A DNA stretch of 64,000 nt from positions 1 through 64,000 of the forward strand of contig JASLTG010000012.1 of NCBI GenBank assembly GCA_030743005.1. Reading direction: 5' to 3'. Source of the stretch: Acidimicrobiales bacterium. Its GTDB lineage: Bacteria; Actinomycetota; Acidimicrobiia; Acidimicrobiales; Poriferisodalaceae. Position 1 is the stretch's first letter; each line of letters starts with the position of its first letter. Position numbers and translations under genes: made by a program. The notes under the pieces were generated by a model that was given only the letters and a program-made list of their open reading frames with translations, searched no databases and was not told the origin of the DNA. This document shows positions 25,498-35,087 of the stretch, piece by piece.

Positions 25498-26408
25498 ACC
25501 CTCTTGGTGCTGCGCCCCAGGAGGTGCACCAATTTTCGGAAGAAGTAGGTGCTAGCGACCCAGTAACAGTGGTGGGAGGCAAAACTCAGTGGAATGTTGG
25601 CGGTGCCCCTGACCATTCAGCTCGAGAAGTAACCGCCCCCACTGGTATTTGGTCTCATGAGCCCGAGGAAATGACAGTTCGATGCGGAGCTGGAACGACG
25701 TTGCTTGAGCTATCAGAGCAACTCGCGCGACATAGCCAGATGGTGCCATTTGATATGGCTCCGAACGCGACAGTGGGCGGAGTTCTCTCCGTGGGTAGGA
25801 GCGGAATACGACGCCTCAGATACGGCCACATCCGGGACCTAGTGCTTCAAATCCGACATATCGATTGCAATGGAAAAATCGTGACATCAGGGGGTCCAAC
25901 CGTAAAAAATGTGTCTGGATATGACTTATGTCGGCTCATGGTGGGCTCTTTAGGCAAATTAGGTTGTTTAGCTGAAGTCACTCTTAGATGCTTACCTATG
26001 CCAGAAACCACGAGATGGCTAACTGGGAATGATGACCCTTTCGAGATCTACGCACGCCTGTATCGACCCTCGTCGGTTCTCTGGAACGGGGAGCAGGTGT
26101 GGGTGTGTTTAGAGGGTGTCTCATCAGATGTTGAGGCTGAAGCTGCATTGCTTGACCTCACTGAAACAGAAGGTCCGCCTCAGTTGCCAGGTGATGGACG
26201 GTCCTCTGTCCAACCAAAGGAATTAAGAAGTCTCTCCGCCGATGACACAAATTGGATCGCAGAGATTGGGGTTGGCATTATCCACAGCGATAAACCAAGT
26301 AAGCCTCAACAGGTATCCAAAACGAACGAATCGCTGATGCGCGAGCTTGAACGCAGGTTGGATCCGAACGGACGTTTGAATCCGGGTCGTCAGGTGGTAC
26401 CGCTGTGA
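25488..26408 (+). CDS. glcE: FAD-binding protein, glycolate oxidase subunit GlcE-like
   Basis: A 306-residue FAD-binding subunit shorter than GlcD, as is usual for GlcE. Visible are TVVGGKTQWNVGG, the FAD contacts PFDMAPNATVGGVLSVGRSG and SGGPTVKNVSGYDLCRLMVGS, and a C-terminal RRLDPNGRLNPGRQV. It lies between GlcD and GlcF. The start could be ATG 25488 or GTG 25494, the latter overlapping the glcD stop by 4 bp; the frame further upstream lies inside glcD. Confidence 0.8.
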   Translation: MGVNPLGAAPQEVHQFSEEVGASDPVTVVGGKTQWNVGGAPDHSAREVTAPTGIWSHEPEEMTVRCGAGTTLLELSEQLARHSQMVPFDMAPNATVGGVLSVGRSGIRRLRYGHIRDLVLQIRHIDCNGKIVTSGGPTVKNVSGYDLCRLMVGSLGKLGCLAEVTLRCLPMPETTRWLTGNDDPFEIYARLYRPSSVLWNGEQVWVCLEGVSSDVEAEAALLDLTETEGPPQLPGDGRSSVQPKELRSLSADDTNWIAEIGVGIIHSDKPSKPQQVSKTNESLMRELERRLDPNGRLNPGRQVVPL

Positions 26409-27565
26409 AAGAGATAGCAATCGATCTCGGCATTCCGCATCATGACCTAGTGTCATGCGTCTCCTGCGGGTTATGTCTTCCGCACTGTCCTACGTATCGC
26501 GTTACCCAGGAAGAGTCAGCTTCACCGCGAGGGCGTATCGCTCTAATGAAACATGCCGAAAGCAGCGGTTTCATTGATCAAGAGTTTGTCGGCTTCATGG
26601 ACGCCTGCATTCAATGTCGTGGATGCGAAACAGCATGTCCAGCTGGCGTTGAGTTTGGGTCGATGATGGAGGCAACCAGAGAAGCGCTCGCGACGCAAAC
26701 CTCATACCAGCCGTGGTGGCGACGGCTCGGATATCGGACGTTGGGTCGACCCACGGTTCTAGCATTCGCCTCTAGGGTCCTTTCCCTGCTGCAGCGGATC
26801 AAAGTGGTGCCAAAGAAACTAGGCCTACCCCAAATACCGATTATCCAGCGTCGATTGTTAGCAAGCGGCACCGACGTGTGGCTATTCACTGGGTGCATCA
26901 TGGACGCCTGGATGCGTGATACTCATCGAGCTGTTCAACGTGTCGTCGAGGCAACTGGGGCTGGTGTCCAATTTCCGAATAAAGCAGCGGCATGCTGCGG
27001 AGCTTTGCATGTCCATGCTGGCCTCGGAGACGAGGCCCGTATCCTCGCAGAAAAAACGATGACGGCCTTCCCAGGATCTGCACCGATTCTTGTTGATTCA
27101 GCGGGTTGCGGTGCTCAACTTAAAGATTACGGTCACTTACTGGGGACAGAACTAGCTGAGAAATTTTCCCGTCGAGTCTTCGACGTACATGAGTGGTTAG
27201 CTGAACGACTCGACAAACTACCTAAAAGTCAAGAACCAAGAGGTCGGGTCGCTGTCCAAGACCCCTGTCATCTGCGACATGTCCAAAAATCGCACCAGGC
27301 GGTTTACCAAGTCTTGGCCCACTTCACGGAGCCCCTCGGCTTAGACGATGAAGGTTTATGTTGCGGAGCCGGGGGAGCCTATTCCGCCTTTCATCAGGAG
27401 ACCGCTTCGCAGGTACGCGACAGAAAAATTGAATCGATCAAACGCGCAGGGGCGCCTGAAGTTGCTAGCGCTAACCCGGGGTGTCTTCTGCACCTCCGCT
27501 CAGCGGGCGTTGAGGTCAGACACCCCTTAGAGATAATCGACTCCATTATGACGAAGGATGGTTGA
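26405..27565 (+). CDS. glcF: Fe-S oxidoreductase, glycolate oxidase iron-sulfur subunit GlcF-like
   Basis: A 386-residue protein with two 4Fe-4S motifs, CVSCGLCLPHCP (about residues 18-29) and CIQCRGCETACP (about 69-80), and two CCG-type Cys-rich domains with CCGALHVHAG and CCGAGGAYS. It would pass electrons from the GlcDE flavins to the respiratory chain. GTG overlaps the glcE stop by 4 bp, so the three genes form one coupled operon. Confidence 0.87.
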   Translation: MKEIAIDLGIPHHDLVSCVSCGLCLPHCPTYRVTQEESASPRGRIALMKHAESSGFIDQEFVGFMDACIQCRGCETACPAGVEFGSMMEATREALATQTSYQPWWRRLGYRTLGRPTVLAFASRVLSLLQRIKVVPKKLGLPQIPIIQRRLLASGTDVWLFTGCIMDAWMRDTHRAVQRVVEATGAGVQFPNKAAACCGALHVHAGLGDEARILAEKTMTAFPGSAPILVDSAGCGAQLKDYGHLLGTELAEKFSRRVFDVHEWLAERLDKLPKSQEPRGRVAVQDPCHLRHVQKSHQAVYQVLAHFTEPLGLDDEGLCCGAGGAYSAFHQETASQVRDRKIESIKRAGAPEVASANPGCLLHLRSAGVEVRHPLEIIDSIMTKDG

Positions 27566-27779
27566 CGTGGAGGACCGACTGGAAGATATTCGCAGCCGTT
27601 TAGTTTCGATCTCAGAGGAACTCGCTGATCTGGGCATTGCAGCGTTGCAAAGCGCTATTGATGAAGACGGGATGAACGCGAAGAGGCCGGATTCAGAAAA
27701 GCGGCTTTCGAGAGCGCGAAGAGCGGTTGACAAGGCTGCTGCAATTATCGGCCAAACACCTGAATCAACGACCCTCTAG
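27558..27779 (+). CDS. Small helical protein at the end of the glcDEF operon
   Basis: A 73-residue charged, all-helical protein (RLEDIRSRLVSISEELADLG, then SRARRAVDKAAAIIGQ) with heptad-like spacing that suggests a coiled coil. I do not recognise a family. It overlaps glcF by 8 bp, so it is translated with that operon; GTG 27567 is an alternative start. Confidence 0.55.
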   Translation: MVDVEDRLEDIRSRLVSISEELADLGIAALQSAIDEDGMNAKRPDSEKRLSRARRAVDKAAAIIGQTPESTTL

Positions 27780-27803
27780 GCCAAGATTGGCAAGTGGCAT
27801 TTG

Positions 27804-27828
27804 GGTCTGAGAAGAGGAAATTCAGACC
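27804..27828. terminator. Possible two-way terminator between the glc operon and FO synthase
   Basis: Inverted repeat GGTCTGA, 11-nt loop, TCAGACC, lying at the meeting point of two convergent genes. The stem is only 7 bp and lacks a U-run on either strand, so the call is tentative. Confidence 0.3.
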
Positions 27829-30281
27829 TGATCACCGAGTGCGGTGACGGGAATTAACTTCTTGTCGGTTGGATTATCCGCGCTAACCGTGGCGGTCTTG
27901 ATGACGGCTGGTCGACCGTCTGCTTCACCGTATGACGTTGTTCGCTGTCGGATCGTTCGACCAAGCGGTCGAACGAGGTTTCGGAAATCTTCTTCGACGA
28001 GGCCCTGGCCGTGTTGGGCCCCAGCGGCGCGACTGATGTTCTCATCCATGAGGGTTCCGCCCAAATCGTTGGCCCCCGCCTTCAAGATTTGCTGGGCACC
28101 TTCAATGCCAATCTTCACCCAGGAAACCTGAACGTTGTCGATAAGGCCGTGGTAAGCGATCCTTCCAACACTGTGCATCAACAGAGTTTCTCTAAAGGTC
28201 GGCCCCCTTCTCGCCTGCCTTTGGAGATATATAGGACTTGCCATATGCACAAAAGGTAAAGGAATCCATTCAGTGAAGCCCCCGGTCTGTTTTTGAAGGG
28301 CCCTTGTTTTAACGATATGACTCGCCCAGTGACGTGGTTCCTCTATAGACCCAAACATGATGGTGATGTTCGAATGAAGCCCGACAGCGTGAGCCGCCTC
28401 ATGGCACTCCAGCCATTCATCGGTCGAAATTTTGTCGGGACACAAGATTTGACGAACCTCTTCGTCCAAGACCTCGGCTGCTGTACCGGGAAGAGATTTA
28501 AGTCCAGCCGCCTTAAGGCGAGTTAGGTACTCGGCCAACGACTCACCCAACCTCTTGGCGCCTTCGATTACCTCGAGTGCTGTGAACCCGTGAAGGTGCA
28601 TCTCCGGAACGACGTCCTGAATGGCCTTACAGACATCGATGTAGTAATCACCGTCAAAACTCGGATGGATTCCTCCCTGGAGGGTCACCTCAGTAGCTCC
28701 AAGTTGAGCGGCCTCGATAACCCGCTCTTGGATATCTCCGAGGGTAAGCATGTAAGGGGTCCCGCGGAGGTTTAACGAGAGCGGTCCTTTAGAGAAACCG
28801 CAGAACCGACACTTGAAGGTGCAAACGTTGGTGTAATTGATATTTCGGTTGTGGACCCAAGTGACTTTGTCGCCGACTGTATCTTTGCGGAGTTGGTCGG
28901 CGACTTCCGCAACTGCTGCTACTTCTGGGCCTCTAGCGTTGAACAGGGTGATGATTTGCTCAGAGTCAACTTCTTGGCCGCTCATAACCCCGTCTAGAAC
29001 TTCTTTCACTGCTCCGCCGGCGGAAGCTTTGCCCGGGACAATTTTTCGGGGCGAGTGGGCTGCCCCACCCGAGTACCACTGTGTGCTGTTTTCGTCGGCA
29101 ACCAAAACATCAGCACCTGAACCAGCATCTCGGTTCTCCATGGTTAATTCAGGCATCTGGGCACCCGGATCGTCTCGTCCGAGGCCTTCGGCGTCGCTTC
29201 GATCTAGTACCGGGAACCGATTGCTTTCGTCTAGCCATTTTTCGGGATTCAACGCGTAAGTGGGATGAATGGTCAAACGGGGGGCAAGTGTGAAATCGCG
29301 GGCTTCAGTGACCTCTTTGAGTCGGTCCAAGTCCGGCCACGGCCTTTCGGGGTTGACGTGGTCAGCTGTTACAGGAGACACACCGCCCCAATCGTCAATA
29401 CCTGCGTCAAGTAAGCCGCCGAAATCATCGGAAAGGTTAGGAGGAGCCTGCAAATGAATTTCGGGCGGCAGGAGTATTCGGGCTAGGGCGATCGCCTGGA
29501 GGTACTCGTCAGGTGGACATGGAGGGCTTTTATGCATCGCTGTTCCGAGCTTGGGAAGAAAGTTCTGGATGATCACTTCCTGGATGTGCCCATGGATCTC
29601 GTGGCTTCTGCTGATGGCGAGCAATGCTTCGAATCGGTCCTCCAGCGATTCCCCGATCCCAATTAACAGTCCGGTTGTATACGGAATCTGAAGGGTGCCA
29701 GCGGCTTCCAGAGTGGCTAACCGGCGCGCAGGTTCCTTATCGGGACAGCCTCGATGACACAAGAGATCTTCGTTGAGGCTTTCAAGCATCATGCCTTGGC
29801 TGGGGCTGACCTCTCTCAGGGAAGCTAACTCAGCCGGGAAGAGTGCTCCGGGGTTGGCGTGTGGGAGAAGACCAGTTTCGTCGCGGACCAAACGACACAT
29901 TTCGATCAAATAATGAATGGTGCTGTCATAGTTATTGTCGGCGAGCCATTCTTTAGCGACTGGATATCGAAGCTCTGGGCGTTCGCCTAGGGTGAAAAGC
30001 GCCTCGTGGCAACCTTGAAGCGCTCCGTGACGGGCTATCTCGAGGACCTCGGTGGGTTCTAAATAAGGGTGGTCTAGGCGGCCCGGAGGCTGAGCAAAGG
30101 TGCAGTATCCACACTTGTCTCTACACAGCATGGTTAAGGGGATAAAGACCTTCGGGCTATAGGTGACGCGAGTTCCGTGGGCTGCATCTCTGATGGATGC
30201 AGCCCGCAGCAGTAACTCGTCTAATGGCAGACGCGATAGTTGCTCGATTTGTTGGGCAACTTCGCTGCGATCGACCATCAT
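27822..30281 (-). CDS. fbiC: FO synthase, CofG-CofH fusion (coenzyme F420 biosynthesis)
   Basis: An 819-residue fusion of the two radical-SAM enzymes that make FO, the F420 chromophore, from tyrosine and the flavin precursor 5-amino-6-ribitylamino-uracil. The CofG half has CRDKCGYC (C53, C57, C60) with the usual TFAQPPGR; the CofH half has CTFKCRFC (C487, C491, C494) and LQGGIHPSFDG. Order and length fit actinobacterial FbiC. Residues about 360-430 are a linker. It overlaps the upstream HxlR regulator gene by 4 bp. Confidence 0.93.
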   Translation of the reverse strand: MMVDRSEVAQQIEQLSRLPLDELLLRAASIRDAAHGTRVTYSPKVFIPLTMLCRDKCGYCTFAQPPGRLDHPYLEPTEVLEIARHGALQGCHEALFTLGERPELRYPVAKEWLADNNYDSTIHYLIEMCRLVRDETGLLPHANPGALFPAELASLREVSPSQGMMLESLNEDLLCHRGCPDKEPARRLATLEAAGTLQIPYTTGLLIGIGESLEDRFEALLAISRSHEIHGHIQEVIIQNFLPKLGTAMHKSPPCPPDEYLQAIALARILLPPEIHLQAPPNLSDDFGGLLDAGIDDWGGVSPVTADHVNPERPWPDLDRLKEVTEARDFTLAPRLTIHPTYALNPEKWLDESNRFPVLDRSDAEGLGRDDPGAQMPELTMENRDAGSGADVLVADENSTQWYSGGAAHSPRKIVPGKASAGGAVKEVLDGVMSGQEVDSEQIITLFNARGPEVAAVAEVADQLRKDTVGDKVTWVHNRNINYTNVCTFKCRFCGFSKGPLSLNLRGTPYMLTLGDIQERVIEAAQLGATEVTLQGGIHPSFDGDYYIDVCKAIQDVVPEMHLHGFTALEVIEGAKRLGESLAEYLTRLKAAGLKSLPGTAAEVLDEEVRQILCPDKISTDEWLECHEAAHAVGLHSNITIMFGSIEEPRHWASHIVKTRALQKQTGGFTEWIPLPFVHMASPIYLQRQARRGPTFRETLLMHSVGRIAYHGLIDNVQVSWVKIGIEGAQQILKAGANDLGGTLMDENISRAAGAQHGQGLVEEDFRNLVRPLGRTIRQRTTSYGEADGRPAVIKTATVSADNPTDKKLIPVTALGDQV

Positions 30282-30739
30282 TGGAGCACCTCTACTGATC
30301 CTGGGCCGGGTCGGCTGCGGATTTGTGCAGGATCGAGGGCGTCATTACAACTTGGACAACGAGTGACTTGATCGAGAGGAGTTCCGCATTCGGAGTGGAC
30401 CAGGAGAGTTGGAGCTTCTCCCTCGTTGTACCAGCGGTCCCCCCAGCGCATCATTGCTACAAGGCTGGGTGAAAGGTCGCGACCCTTTTGGGTTAGGAGG
30501 TATTCATGGCGCACTGGTCGTTCTTGGTAGGGGACCCGAGCGATGATTTCGGCTTCTACGAGCTTAGATAATCGTGAAGCTAGAAGATTTTTGGCTATGC
30601 CGAGGTCGCTCTCGAGCTGACCGAAGCGACGTGCGCCGCGAAAGAGGTTACGAAGAATAAGTAGCATCCAGCGGTCGCCTATGACGTCAAGGGTCTGTTG
30701 GATTGAACATTCGTTGCCTGGTCCTGAAATCTTTTGCAC
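30278..30739 (-). CDS. HxlR-family transcriptional regulator
   Basis: A 153-residue winged-helix regulator. HxlR hallmarks are CSIQQTLDVIGDRWMLLILRNL (seen here as CSIQQTLDVIGDRW, Cys11), RRFGQLESDLGIAKNLLASRL and YLLTQKGRDLSPSLVAMMRWGDRW. The N-terminal Cys is the position some HxlR proteins use to sense thiol or aldehyde stress. An unusual tail holds CGTPLDQVTRCPSCNDAL, a possible zinc-knuckle. It is the first gene of an operon with fbiC, so it may control F420 synthesis and itself. The GTG has a TATCTT box 6 nt upstream. Confidence 0.85.
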   Translation of the reverse strand: MQKISGPGNECSIQQTLDVIGDRWMLLILRNLFRGARRFGQLESDLGIAKNLLASRLSKLVEAEIIARVPYQERPVRHEYLLTQKGRDLSPSLVAMMRWGDRWYNEGEAPTLLVHSECGTPLDQVTRCPSCNDALDPAQIRSRPGPGSVEVLQ

Positions 30740-30745
30740 ACGCAG

Positions 30746-30751
30746 AAGATA
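30746..30751 (-). promoter_or_regulatory. Candidate leaderless -10 box for the HxlR-fbiC operon
   Basis: TATCTT on the minus strand, 6 nt before GTG 30739. Confidence 0.45.
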
Positions 30752-30785
30752 GGACAGTCGGTTTCTATTTGCAACCGACTCGCGA

Positions 30786-31910
30786 TTACATGAGAGAGTC
30801 AGCCTTAGCAGTGAGGCTGGTAATTAATTCATCGAAACTTTTCACGAAGGAAGCAACACCTTCTTCTTCGAGCACTTCGGCGACATTTTCTAGGTCAACC
30901 CCCACTTCGGCGACCGACTTAAGGATTGATTGCGCGGAAATTGGATTCGCGTCGATGGTTCGAGTGACTGTCCCGTGATCGATAAAGGCTTCGATCGTGT
31001 TGTCCGGCATTGTGTTGACAGTGTTGGGGCCGATCAACTCGTCGACGTATAGCGTCTCTGAGTATCTGGGATTTTTCGTACTGGTCGACGCCCAGAGCGG
31101 GCGTTGAACTTGAGCCCCTCGAGCAGCTAAAGCGTTCCAACGTGGACCTGAAAATGTTGTCAGGAAGTGTTGATAGGCGGTTTGGGCTTGAGCCACAGCA
31201 GTTTTGCCACGAAGGTTCAGCGCCTCGTCGGTTCCGATTTCTTCTAGGCGTCGATCTACTTCAGTGTCAGTTCGAGATATGAAGAAGGACGCAACGCTGG
31301 CAATATCAGACAAATCGTCCTGACCTGAGGCGACAGCATCTTCCAAGCCTGCAACATAAGACTCCATGACCTCGATGTAGCGGCTTACGGAAAAGATCAA
31401 AGTGACGTTAATTGATCTACCTTCACCAATCATTGTCCTTATGGAGGGCAGGCCTTCTGTAGTGCCCGGAATTTTCACCATCAAGTTCGGAGCACTGATG
31501 AGTTCATGAAGTGATCTGGCGTCCGTGGTAGTTCGGGCTGTATCTCGAGCGAGTGCAGGGTCCACTTCAACAGAGACGAAGCCATCGACACCATTGGATG
31601 ACTCGTAAACCGGGGCTAAGGCCTTAAGCGCGCCCCGAATATCGCTCGTTACTAGGTCCCAATAAGCCTGTTTGACTGCGATGCCGTCTTTGATGAGTTG
31701 TTTGAACTGCGGGTCGTAGTCCTCGCTGCCCTCGATGGCCTTCTGGAAAATTGCTGGGTTAGAGGTGAGTCCTCTGATCCCAGCGCTGACCCATTTGTCG
31801 AGTTCCCCTGAAGTGATCCACCCTCGACGTAGGTTGTCGAGCCATGGGCTCTGTTGTCCTTGCAGATGTAAGTCCAGGAGCCGCTGTTCTGTCGCAGATG
31901 ATTGAGTCAC
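30786..31910 (-). CDS. tal: Transaldolase
   Basis: A 374-residue transaldolase of the long actinobacterial type. The N-terminal SPWLDNLRRGWITSGELDKWV and GLTSNPAIFQKAI are characteristic; the Schiff-base Lys is in NLMVKIPGTTEGLP near residue 144, and SINVTLIFSVSRY follows. It moves a dihydroxyacetone unit between sugar phosphates in the pentose phosphate pathway. GTG start with CGGAG 9 nt upstream. It follows transketolase by 19 bp on the same strand. Confidence 0.93.
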   Translation of the reverse strand: MTQSSATEQRLLDLHLQGQQSPWLDNLRRGWITSGELDKWVSAGIRGLTSNPAIFQKAIEGSEDYDPQFKQLIKDGIAVKQAYWDLVTSDIRGALKALAPVYESSNGVDGFVSVEVDPALARDTARTTTDARSLHELISAPNLMVKIPGTTEGLPSIRTMIGEGRSINVTLIFSVSRYIEVMESYVAGLEDAVASGQDDLSDIASVASFFISRTDTEVDRRLEEIGTDEALNLRGKTAVAQAQTAYQHFLTTFSGPRWNALAARGAQVQRPLWASTSTKNPRYSETLYVDELIGPNTVNTMPDNTIEAFIDHGTVTRTIDANPISAQSILKSVAEVGVDLENVAEVLEEEGVASFVKSFDELITSLTAKADSLM

Positions 31911-31929
31911 TGTGGTCTCCGATCGTTAG

Positions 31930-33882
31930 TCATGAAAGTAGTGAACGCGCAGCCGTCTCTACGGCTGAGGCCGTGAAGCCGAATCGCTCCATTACCTGGT
32001 CGCCTGGTGCGCTGGCGCCGAATTCGTCAATCGTCACTGTTGCGTCTGCCCAGCGATCCCAGCCGAAAGAGATCCCTGCTTCGACGCCAACAACTGGAAT
32101 ATGTGAAGGTAAGACTTCTTCTTGGTAGGTCGCTGTTTGTTGCTGAAACAGCTCCCAAGAAGGCATCGACACGACGCGAGAAGCAATGCCGTCTTCGGCT
32201 AATGATCCGGCGGCCTCGACACACAGCTGTACTTCAGATCCTGTTCCCGCGAGGATCACAGCGGGATCCGGGGCGTCAATCAGGACATACGCGCCGCGTT
32301 GCACTTGACTTGGTTTTGCGGTGCCCTCGAGGACCGGTACGTTCTGTCGTGTCAGAATTATTGCTGTAGGTCCTTCCCTGCTCACTGCGATTTCCCAGGC
32401 TTGACTCACTTCGTTTCCATCGGCAGGTCGAATAACCGGTAAATCTGGGATAGCTCGCAAGGAGGCAACCTGTTCGACTGGTTGATGGGTGGGTCCGTCT
32501 TCGCCGACGCCTATAGAGTCGTGGCTCCACACAAAAATTACCTTTGCCGAACTCAAAGCTGCCATTCGAACCGACGGCCTCATGTAGTCGGCGAAGACCA
32601 AAAAAGTGCCGACTACTGGAATTATCCCGCCATGCAGGGCCATGCCATTAGCAACGCTTCCCATGCCATGCTCTCGGACCCCGTAGTAAAGCTTGCGACC
32701 CTCGGGGGTGTTGGGCGTCATAGGGTCACTTGCAATATTGGTTCCAGTGTTCCCAGTGAGGTCAGCTGAACCCGATACTAAAGAGGGAACCACATCGATC
32801 AGAGCATCTACGACCTGGTTATTGGCGTTACGAGTAGCTAGTGATAGTCCAGCTTCGTAACTGGGTAACTCATCAGTCCAGTTGGCTAAAGGAGTGCCTG
32901 CCAGCAACGTGTCAATCCAAGTAGCGTCCAAGTCGCTCTCAGCGACCCTCGCCAGCCAGTCTCGTCGCGGTTCAACGCCGCGTAGTCCGGCTTCGCGGTA
33001 AGCAGCAAGAACATCATCGTCGACCTGAAACGTTGCCTCAGGGTCCATCTGCATCGCCCGTTTAGCACCGGCAATCTCAGCGTCGTCAGTGATTGCTCCG
33101 TGAGCACTCGGAGTGTCGACTGCTGTCGGAGCAGGGAATCCGATATGGCTTCGGAGAATCAACAAAGTGGGTTTTTGGTTTTGTTCACCTGCATCTATGA
33201 GGGCCTCTTCCAGCAGAGCCGTATCTTCAGATGCTTCACCCAAATCACGCACTTCCCACCCGTACGATTCGAAGCGGCGCTGCGCATCATCGGAGAGTGT
33301 CAAATCGGTGGTTCCATCGATGGTGATTCGGTTGTCGTCATAAATTACGACCAAGTTCCCGAGTTGTTGGTGTCCCGCAAGACTGGCTGCCTCGTGACTG
33401 ACACCTTCCATCAGGTCGCCGTCCCCGCAGACTGCCCAGATCCTGTGATTGACGACCTCTGGCCCTAGACGCTTCTGAAGGTGCCGTTCTGCGAGTGCCA
33501 TTCCGACGGCGTTAGCGACACCTTGACCGAGCGGGCCTGTGGTGACTTCCACACCCGGTGTTACTCCAACCTCTGGATGGCCAGGCGTACGGGACCCCAT
33601 CTGACGGAAATCCTTCAGGTCATCAAGTTCGATTCCGTAGCCGGTGAGGTAAAGCATGGAGTACAACAACATCGAGGCGTGCCCCGCCGAGAGGATGAAG
33701 CGGTCTCGATCTGGCCATGCTGGTTCGCTCGCGTCGTACTTCATTACTTTGCTGAAGAGCACGTGGGCGAGTGGTGCCAGGGCCATTGCTGTACCTGTGT
33801 GGCCGCTGTTCGCGCGCTTCACTGCGTCAAGCGCTAGTGCACGAATTGTATTGATCTGTCGAGCCTCGAGATCGCTAGTCAC
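31930..33882 (-). CDS. tkt: Transketolase
   Basis: A 650-residue thiamine diphosphate enzyme. Visible are the N-terminal ALDAVKRANSGHTGTAMALA, the TPP motif GDGDLMEGVSHEAASLAGH (about residues 150-168) with the following DDNRITIDG, the catalytic region GVREHGMGSVANGMALHGG (about 398-416) and the C-terminal SMPSWELF. It transfers two-carbon units in the pentose phosphate pathway, directly upstream of transaldolase. GTG start with GGGAGG 4 nt away. Slightly short but complete. Confidence 0.93.
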   Translation of the reverse strand: MTSDLEARQINTIRALALDAVKRANSGHTGTAMALAPLAHVLFSKVMKYDASEPAWPDRDRFILSAGHASMLLYSMLYLTGYGIELDDLKDFRQMGSRTPGHPEVGVTPGVEVTTGPLGQGVANAVGMALAERHLQKRLGPEVVNHRIWAVCGDGDLMEGVSHEAASLAGHQQLGNLVVIYDDNRITIDGTTDLTLSDDAQRRFESYGWEVRDLGEASEDTALLEEALIDAGEQNQKPTLLILRSHIGFPAPTAVDTPSAHGAITDDAEIAGAKRAMQMDPEATFQVDDDVLAAYREAGLRGVEPRRDWLARVAESDLDATWIDTLLAGTPLANWTDELPSYEAGLSLATRNANNQVVDALIDVVPSLVSGSADLTGNTGTNIASDPMTPNTPEGRKLYYGVREHGMGSVANGMALHGGIIPVVGTFLVFADYMRPSVRMAALSSAKVIFVWSHDSIGVGEDGPTHQPVEQVASLRAIPDLPVIRPADGNEVSQAWEIAVSREGPTAIILTRQNVPVLEGTAKPSQVQRGAYVLIDAPDPAVILAGTGSEVQLCVEAAGSLAEDGIASRVVSMPSWELFQQQTATYQEEVLPSHIPVVGVEAGISFGWDRWADATVTIDEFGASAPGDQVMERFGFTASAVETAARSLLS

Positions 33883-33935
33883 GGAACCTCCCAGAGGGCG
33901 ATCCTAGTCGCCAGGTTGAATGATTCTGGGGAGCA

Positions 33936-35069
33936 TCAGTCACGGAAAACAGCTGCTGATGCGGTAAACCCATGGAGGAAGGATTGTTCAGAAACCGGCC
34001 CGATCTCCCCGGCACAAAACATGCCGGCGACAGCCTCACCTTTTATTCGTGCGGCGACTTCGGACGCATCATGGTTTGGTGCCTCAAAGAGATTTGTTCC
34101 GCGCCCGTTACAGGTAAATAACAAAGCACCGTCGGCCATAGGGATTCGCGAAGACAGTTGGGTCAGGTCTTCGGTCGCAGAGGAAGCGTCCCGGACTTGA
34201 AATTGAATGGTGCTTCCTACCGGTGCTAGATCGCCAATGGCGACGACCCCACTATCTCGATCGGCACCAATTACGGCGCGAATAAGAAAGTCTCCGCGAC
34301 TGAATTCCAGCTTGTGTTCGTCAATTACCCGTCCGACATGAAGTCCATGATTTACCAACATTTTTTCTTTTTCGGGCATGACCTCGATCATCTCTTCAAG
34401 TCTTTGAAGCGCTGGTCGACCACCCAACTCGTAAATCATGTTGTCCCGGGACCTGGTGATGATAAGAGGACTTCCGACGGGCCGACATCCTTGGGAAACC
34501 AGTGGTTCAACTACGACTTCTCCCTTAATTAGAAGAGCTACGGCCCCATCGCGATAAATCTCACCATCAAGAAGCAAGCAATCTCCAGAAGACGGATCGG
34601 TCGAAGATACGAGGCCGCCAATGATTTGTACCTTGGGGTATAACGAACGACATTGAGCTAAAGCTGTTTCCGCCGGAAACGAAAAAGGGTCAGCCAACAG
34701 AAGCATTGTGTGAATGTCGGTGTCAGCTAACGGTTTCTCAGTGTCGTGAAGTAGATCGGAACGGTTGTCAATTCGGAGTGGTACTACCTCACCGTCACAA
34801 CTGCCCCCAAAGATAGCCAAGGCGCTTTGGTCTTCAATTTCCCTACTCCCGCAGACAACCGCACCAGCAGTGCACCCGATCAGTACATTCGGGCGAAGCA
34901 ATTCGGCAACTGCTGAGCGAATGTCGCCGACCCGATTTTTGAAGTGGCCAGATACAAAAACGACTGCGAAGTCAGGGGATGGTCCAAGTTTGTCCAGGAT
35001 GTGGCCAATTGCCTCTGCCACAGCGATAGCAGGATCGTCATGAGTCGAAAGGCTCGATGCATAGGGCAT
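33936..35069 (-). CDS. FIST-domain protein
   Basis: A 377-residue protein with FIST_N (about residues 35-200: VVFVSGHFKNR, LIGCTAGAVVCGSREIE) and FIST_C (about 215-360: ELGGRPALQRLEEM, FLIRAVIGADRDSG, ALLFTCNGRGTNLF, GMFCAGEIGP). FIST domains are thought to bind small ligands such as amino acids and are often linked to signalling proteins. No receiver, kinase or F-box is attached. AAGGAG gives a good ribosome site. It lies 9 bp after the stop of the small upstream gene. Confidence 0.85.
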   Translation of the reverse strand: MPYASSLSTHDDPAIAVAEAIGHILDKLGPSPDFAVVFVSGHFKNRVGDIRSAVAELLRPNVLIGCTAGAVVCGSREIEDQSALAIFGGSCDGEVVPLRIDNRSDLLHDTEKPLADTDIHTMLLLADPFSFPAETALAQCRSLYPKVQIIGGLVSSTDPSSGDCLLLDGEIYRDGAVALLIKGEVVVEPLVSQGCRPVGSPLIITRSRDNMIYELGGRPALQRLEEMIEVMPEKEKMLVNHGLHVGRVIDEHKLEFSRGDFLIRAVIGADRDSGVVAIGDLAPVGSTIQFQVRDASSATEDLTQLSSRIPMADGALLFTCNGRGTNLFEAPNHDASEVAARIKGEAVAGMFCAGEIGPVSEQSFLHGFTASAAVFRD

Positions 35070-35073
35070 TGGG

Positions 35074-35087
35074 GCTCCTTAAGGAGC
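35074..35087. repeat. 14-bp perfect palindrome at the FIST gene ribosome site
   Basis: GCTCCTTAAGGAGC. It holds the stop codon of the upstream small gene (TAA at 35081-35079) and the Shine-Dalgarno AAGGAG of the FIST gene. Confidence 0.5.
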
